A stretch of 64,000 bases of DNA from Amorphochlora amoebiformis (taxonomy: Eukaryota > Cercozoa > Chlorarachniophyceae), in NCBI GenBank assembly GCA_054601695.1, contig BAAHQB010000349.1:103311-167310 (forward strand), in the 5' to 3' direction. How positions within the stretch are numbered: the first letter of the stretch is position 1; every line of letters starts with the position of its first letter. This document shows positions 58,895-64,000 of the stretch, one piece after another. Under the pieces are notes generated by a model. That model had not been told where the DNA came from and made no database searches. It saw nothing but the letters and a program-made list of their open reading frames with translations. The position numbers and the translations under genes were made by a program.

Positions 58895-60621
58895 GAAAAT
58901 AGATATGTGTAAAACACACAACATATACACAATTCCTTTGGGGAGGGAGACCCATACACCCCGCCTGCAAACACACGCACAAAACACACACACACACACA
59001 CATACATATATGAACATACATGAATATGAAAATATATCATACACATACATATAGGAACATACATGAATATGAAAATATATACCATAATAATATACACATA
59101 TCTAGTTTTCATTACCTCAAGTGTGAGTCGAGTATAGTCTGGAGGTCTATCGGGTCTCCAACCTGGTAAAAAGAGTTAAGCTTCAGGCTTAGGGTTAGGG
59201 TTAGGGTTAGGGTTAGGGCTAGGATTAGGGTTAGGGTTAGGATAAGATTATTCAGCATGTCTTAGTCCGACGACCATTAACTCCTCCACAAGTGTTAGGG
59301 TTAGGGTTAGGGTTAGGGTTAGGATCAGATTATTCAGCATGTCTTAGTCCGAGGATCATTGACTCGGTTAGGGTTAGGACTAGGGTTAGGGTTAAGGTTA
59401 GGGATAGGGTTAGGGTTACAGTTAGGGTAGGGTTAAGGTAGGGTTAGGGTTAGGGTTACGTTACGGTTAGGGTTATGGTTGCGGTTAGGGTTAGGGTACG
59501 GCCATGTTTAGGGTTAGGGTTAGGGTTAGGGTTACGGTTAGGGTTAGGGTTAGGATTAGGGTTAGGATACAGATAGGGTTCGGCTTGGGTTACGTTTGGG
59601 TTAAGAGTTAGGGTTACGGTTAGGGTTAGGGTTAAGGTTAGGGTTAGGGTTAGGGAAGGGTTAGGGTTAGGGTTTGGGTTAGGGTTAGGGTTAGGGTTAG
59701 GGTTAGGGTTAGGGTTACAGTAGGGGTTGGGTTACAGGGTTAGGATTAGGACTGTTCGGGGTAGGTTTACGGTTAGGGTTACTGTTAGGGTTACGGTTAG
59801 GGTTAGGGTTAGGGTTAGGGTTAGGGTTAGGGTTAGGGTTAGGGTTACGGTTAGGTTTAGGGTTACGGTAGGGGTTACGGTTACGGTTAGGGTTAGGATT
59901 AGGTTAGGGTTAGGATTAGGTTAGGGTTAGGAAGGTTAGGGGTAGGTTTACGGTTAGGGTTACTGTTAGGGTTACGGTTAGGGTTAGGGTTAGGGTTAGG
60001 GTTAGGGTTAGGGTTAGGGTTACGGTTAGGTTTAGGGTTACAGTAAGGGTTGGGTTACGGTTAAGGTTAGGGTTAGGATTAGGGTTAGGGTTAGGACTAC
60101 GGTTAGGGGTAGGTTAACGGCTAGGGTTACTGTTAGGGTTGGGGTTAGGGTTAGGGTTAGGGTTAGGGTTAGGGTTAGGGTTAGGATTAGGGTTAGGGTT
60201 ACGGTTAGGTTTAGGGTTACAGTAAGGGTTGGGTTACGGTTAGGGTTAGGGTTAGGGTTAGGGTTAGGACTACGGTTAGGGGTAGTTAACGGTTAGGGAT
60301 AGGTTAACGGTTTCTGTTAGGGTTAAGGTTAGGGTTAGGGTTAGGGTTAGGGTTAGGGTTAGGGTTAGGTTTACTAGGACACGGATAGGTTCCCTTGGTA
60401 AGGGTATTACGTAACACTCCTCCTGTAGGTGTACTTGTATGCGCGTTAAGATACATTAATATATTTACAAATATAAATGTATATGTATCAATATGTATAT
60501 ATGTGTATATATGTGTATATATCTGTATAATGCAAGAATACATGCGTACTTCTTAAAGATGTTAAATCATACGAATACATGTGCATATACGAAGTTAAGA
60601 TATATACTTACACCTATATAT

Positions 60622-60657
<36 letters not shown>

Positions 60658-60750
60658 ATTATATTTTATACATATAAGTCATGTATGTATTGCACATATA
60701 GCACATACACACATATGTATATATATATGTATAAATTTATACATATATGC

Positions 60751-60785
<35 letters not shown>

Positions 60786-60799
60786 AATATATGTATATG

Positions 60800-60842
<43 letters not shown>

Positions 60843-60865
60843 CATATTTATACATATACATATAT

Positions 60866-60929
<64 letters not shown>

Positions 60930-60930
60930 C

Positions 60931-60989
<59 letters not shown>

Positions 60990-61039
60990 GTATGTTATGA
61001 CTTGGTAACGATGTTACGCATCTCCTCAAATGTATATCA

Positions 61040-61129
<90 letters not shown>

Positions 61130-61167
61130 ACATATACATTTGTATTATATTATATATTATATTGTAT

Positions 61168-61242
<75 letters not shown>

Positions 61243-61318
61243 CACACACACACATGTTACGTCTCCTCACCGCATATGCATGTCATATATATACATATGC
61301 ATTATATATACATATATG

Positions 61319-61387
<69 letters not shown>

Positions 61388-61417
61388 ATTTATGTATTAT
61401 ATATATCTATATGTATG

Positions 61418-61471
<54 letters not shown>

Positions 61472-61526
61472 CTGAAGAGAGACAGAAAGAGAAGAGATCA
61501 GATACAAACTAGTATATATACACATA

Positions 61527-61568
<42 letters not shown>

Positions 61569-63112
61569 TATATATGCGTATATATATATATGTAATACTT
61601 ACATATTATGCATATATATGTACATCTACATATATATATATATATATATATTATATTTAGAAAAGAGAGAGAAGAGAAGACATAAAAAAGACTAGAGAAG
61701 AGAGATAAGAGAAGAAACAAAAGAGAAAAACACAAAAGAGGAGAAACAAAAAGAGAGAAAAGAGAAAAGGAGAGCAAAAAAGAGAGAGAGAAAAGAGTAA
61801 AGATAGAAAAGAGAGAAAAGAGAGAAGAGAGAGAGAGAAAAGAGAAGAGAGAGAGAAAAGAGAGAAAAGAGAGAAGAGAGAGAAAAGAGAGAAGAGAGAG
61901 AGAGAAAAGAGAAGAGAGAGAGAAAAGAGAGAAAAGAGAGAAGAGAGAGAAAAGAGAGAAGAGAGAGAGAGAAAAGAGAAGAGAGAGAGAAAAGAGAGAA
62001 AAGAGAAGAGAGAGAAAAGAGAAGAGAGAGAGAAAAGAGAGAAAAGAGAGAAGAGAGAGAGAGAAAAGAGAAGAGAGAGAGAAAAGAGAAGAGAGAGAGA
62101 AAAGAGAAGAGAGAGAGAAAAGAGAGAAAAGAGAAGAGAGAGAAAAGAGAACAGAGAGAGAAAAGAGAAGAGGGAGAGAAAAGAGAGAAAAGAGAGAAGA
62201 GAGAGAGAAAAGAGAAGAGAGAGAGAAAAGAGAAGAGAGAGAGAAAAGAGAGAAAAGAGAAAAGAGAGAAAAGAGAAAAGAGAGAGAAAAGAGAAGAGAG
62301 AGAGAAAAGAGAGAAAAGAGAAGAGAGAGAAAAGAGAAGAGAGAGAGAAAAGAGAAGAGAGAGAGAGAGAAAAAAAGAGAAGGTGGAGAGAGAAAAGAGT
62401 AAAGATAGAAAAGAGAGAAAGAGAGAGAAGAGAAAAGAGAGAAAAGTGAGTCTTTTCGCGAGAGTGAGTGCGAAAAAGGAAAGAGAGAGTAAGAAAGAGC
62501 GGAGAAAAGTTAGATTTTTTCGTGACTCTTACATGTCTAGGCATGTTCACATGCATCCCCCGATGGACAAACGGAACCACTAATGGCGCTACACCCGTTC
62601 TAAGGGTTAGGGTTAGGGTTAGGGTTAGGGTTAGGGTTAGGGTTAGGGTTAGGGTTAGGGTTAGGATTAGGGTAGGATCAGATTATTCAGCATGTCGTAG
62701 TCCGAGGACCATTGACTCATCCACAGGGTGGGGCTATAGGTTAGGGTTAGGGTTAGGGTTAGGGTTAGGGTTAGGGTTAGGGTTACTTTCTATATGTATC
62801 GACAATAAGGCGGCCCACGCCCCATCTGTACGTATGTGTTTAATGAAAAATTTTTTTTTTGTTTGTTTTTTGACGCTTATGTATGTGTGATTTTCGTAGT
62901 TTTTTTAACGCTTTGTGTATGTGCGGATACACGTGTGTGTGTTTATGTTGTGTGCATGTCTGTATTTGCATGATAAATGTATATCTTGAAGGTCCTATCT
63001 ATATTGCTATACTTATAGATGTCTTTATTTACATAAATATACCGCAAAGGTCCAATATTCCTATACAAACATATATATATATATATATATATATATAGAT
63101 GTCTTTATTTAC

Positions 63113-63159
<47 letters not shown>

Positions 63160-63184
63160 GCATATATTTGTGTAAATAAAGACA

Positions 63185-63232
<48 letters not shown>

Positions 63233-63250
63233 ATAGAAGTCTTTATTTAC

Positions 63251-63289
<39 letters not shown>

Positions 63290-63360
63290 GATGTCTTTAT
63301 TTACACAAATATACCTTAAAGGTCTTATACTCCTATACATACATATATATATATATATAC

Positions 63361-63436
<76 letters not shown>

Positions 63437-63441
63437 CATAC

Positions 63442-63474
<33 letters not shown>

Positions 63475-63804
63475 ATTGTCTTTATTTACATAATATACCT
63501 TAAAGGTCTTATATTCACATACATACATATATATATATATATATAGATGTTTTTATTTACATAAATATACCTTAAAGGTCCAATATTCATATACATATAT
63601 ATTATACAGATGTCTTTATTACATAAATATACCTTAAAGGTCCTATATTTATAGAATAAATGTCTTTATTTACATAAATATACCTTGAAGGTCCTACATT
63701 TATAGGATAGACGTCTTTATTTACATAAATATACCTTAAAGGTCCTATATTTGTAGGATAGATGTGTTTATGACATAAATATACCTTAAAGGTCCAATAT
63801 TCGT

Positions 63805-63845
<41 letters not shown>

Positions 63846-63892
63846 TGTGTTTATTTACATAAATGTACTTTAAAGGTCCAATATTCGTATAC

Positions 63893-63953
<61 letters not shown>

Positions 63954-64000
63954 TGTGTTTATTTACGTAAATGTACCTTAAAGGACCAATATTCGTTGGT
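56176..64000 (-). CDS. TAZ: Tafazzin-like phospholipid transacylase, C-terminal part
   Basis: Tafazzins remodel cardiolipin in mitochondrial membranes by moving acyl chains between phospholipids and lysophospholipids. Exons from the 5' side: 63977 to beyond 64000, 62825-62787, 62599-62533, 60422-60375, 59162-59116, 58636-58570, 56663-56631, 56232-56176 (TAG). All phases agree. Family motifs: [11 protein letters not shown] across the first junction, [17 protein letters not shown] (the conserved P-x-x-H-x-GM region), then [18 protein letters not shown], matching the tafazzin IGDP segment. The tail [16 protein letters not shown] and the last ~29 residues are not recognised. The NHx4D acyltransferase motif and the substrate-binding motif lie outside the window to the right. 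The intron at 62600-62786 is entirely a telomere-repeat cassette; that at 59163-60374 is mostly one, with two cores. Exon edges at 58570-58636 and 63977 are copied nearby. Confidence 0.82.
56695..57062 (+). repeat. ~115 bp tandem repeat, about 3.3 units
   Basis: Units contain CATACATGCTCTACG, GTGCAATATTACCTTAA and TTACATATTTTTACCTAA. They lie in the tafazzin-like gene's intron upstream of the exon at 56631-56663. They do not resemble the edge of a neighbouring exon. One unit has an internal deletion near 56960. Confidence 0.88.
57790..57975 (+). repeat. Telomere-type cassette with the longest core copy
   Basis: CCCTAA repeats flank a ~95 bp core (57814-57908) that matches 11346-11456 over its whole length, including ACGATCTGCTGTTATCCC. 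It lies between (TA)n runs within the large intron of the tafazzin-like gene. Confidence 0.92.
58741..58800 (-). repeat. Upstream copy of a tafazzin-like gene exon acceptor edge
   Basis: The first ~45 bp of the exon at 58570-58636 with its acceptor are repeated at 58741-58798 with about three differences, then break off into (TA)n. The copy lies upstream of the exon in transcription direction. Confidence 0.88.
59185..60370 (-). repeat. 1.2 kb TTAGGG array with two cores (a nearly whole intron)
   Basis: TTAGGG and variants (TTACGG, TAGGGG) fill nearly all of the intron between exons 60375-60422 and 59116-59162. A ~180 bp higher-order unit with GGTTACTGTTAGGG and GGTTTAGGGTTAC recurs three or four times from 59755 to 60300. 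Cores lie at about 59241-59289 and 59321-59366. On the sense strand the intron starts GTAAACCTAACCC. Confidence 0.92.
61660..62430 (+). repeat. GA/AGAGAAAAGAG purine tract with higher-order units
   Basis: About 770 bp of purine-rich sequence carries repeated blocks of ~120 bp (for example 61810-61925 against 61930-62045). It lies in the tafazzin-like gene's intron between exons 62533-62599 and 60375-60422. Confidence 0.93.
62600..62786 (-). repeat. Complete 187 bp intron made only of a telomere-repeat cassette
   Basis: On the sense strand it reads GTAACCCTAACCC, about seven CCCTAA units, a core copy (62674-62740), about ten more units, and ends AACCCTTAG. Both splice sites are inside repeat sequence. 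The exons on either side join to give YRKTGVAPLV of the tafazzin family. Confidence 0.9.
62979..63960 (-). repeat. About ten downstream copies of a tafazzin-like exon donor edge
   Basis: Copies containing the sense sequence GGACCTTTAAGGTATATTTA plus TAAATAAAGACATC lie near 62985, 63045, 63313, 63500, 63572, 63632, 63690, 63740, 63790 and 63870, running towards the exon at 63977. Partial copies without the exon end lie near 63096 and 63239, and one inverted partial copy lies at about 63168-63190. They are separated by (TA)n of varied length. Confidence 0.88.

Noticed and set aside
61002-61024. Possible exon coding EMRNIVTK in the tafazzin-like gene
   Set aside because: Its phase does not fit the next exon at 60375-60422, and direct joining of 62533 to 60422 keeps frame and family spacing. 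A cassette exon is not excluded.

Overview
This is a eukaryotic nuclear window, very rich in simple repeats: mostly (TA)n, with (GA)n/(CT)n blocks and arrays of the telomere-type hexamer TTAGGG/CCCTAA. The long open frames made of I/Y, S/L, R/E or N/P runs are translated microsatellites. The real coding content is hidden as short exons (6-350 nt, mostly 30-100 nt) between repeat-filled introns. I reconstructed genes by reading exons on both strands and requiring splice sites, matching phases and family motifs.

Layout. (1) 1-5014, plus strand: 3' part of an unrecognised gene, five exons, running off the left edge. (2) 5982-7668, minus: orphan exons of a possible small gene. (3) 8666-20225, minus: complete glucosamine-6-phosphate deaminase, 17 exons, 253 aa. 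Its catalytic residues fall at D72, D141, H143 and E148, the E. coli NagB numbering. (4) 20226-22966: GC-richer intergenic stretch with one uncertain ORF. (5) 22967-33127, minus: plastid-type APS reductase (APR-B-like, without Fe-S cysteines) fused to a thioredoxin-like domain, 18-20 exons, with an N-terminal signal-peptide-like leader. (6) 33453-34028: a ~576 bp element with terminal inverted repeats. (7) 34939-50561, minus: a matrin-type zinc-finger protein resembling the ZOP1/WBP4 splicing factors, 13 exons, 317 aa. (8) 52192-54929, plus: a short-chain dehydrogenase, 10 exons, 260 aa, with Phe in place of the catalytic Tyr. (9) 56176-64000, minus: tafazzin-like acyltransferase, eight 3' exons, running off the right edge.

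Organism. Spliceosomal introns in every recognised gene, TTAGGG-type repeats and an APR-B/thioredoxin fusion with a hydrophobic leader followed by an Arg/Ser-rich stretch suggest a protist with a secondary plastid. A chlorarachniophyte, haptophyte or related alga is possible; I cannot decide from this window. The genes are housekeeping genes of unrelated pathways (amino-sugar metabolism, sulfate assimilation, RNA processing, phospholipid remodelling) and do not form one system.

Two unusual systems stand out. First, telomere-repeat cassettes, often with a conserved ~45-110 bp core (16 copies), form whole introns or supply splice sites in several genes. They look like a telomere-derived introner. 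Second, introns have grown by tandem copying of exon edges: donor-side copies lie downstream of the exon and acceptor-side copies upstream, separated by (TA)n, giving many decoy splice sites.
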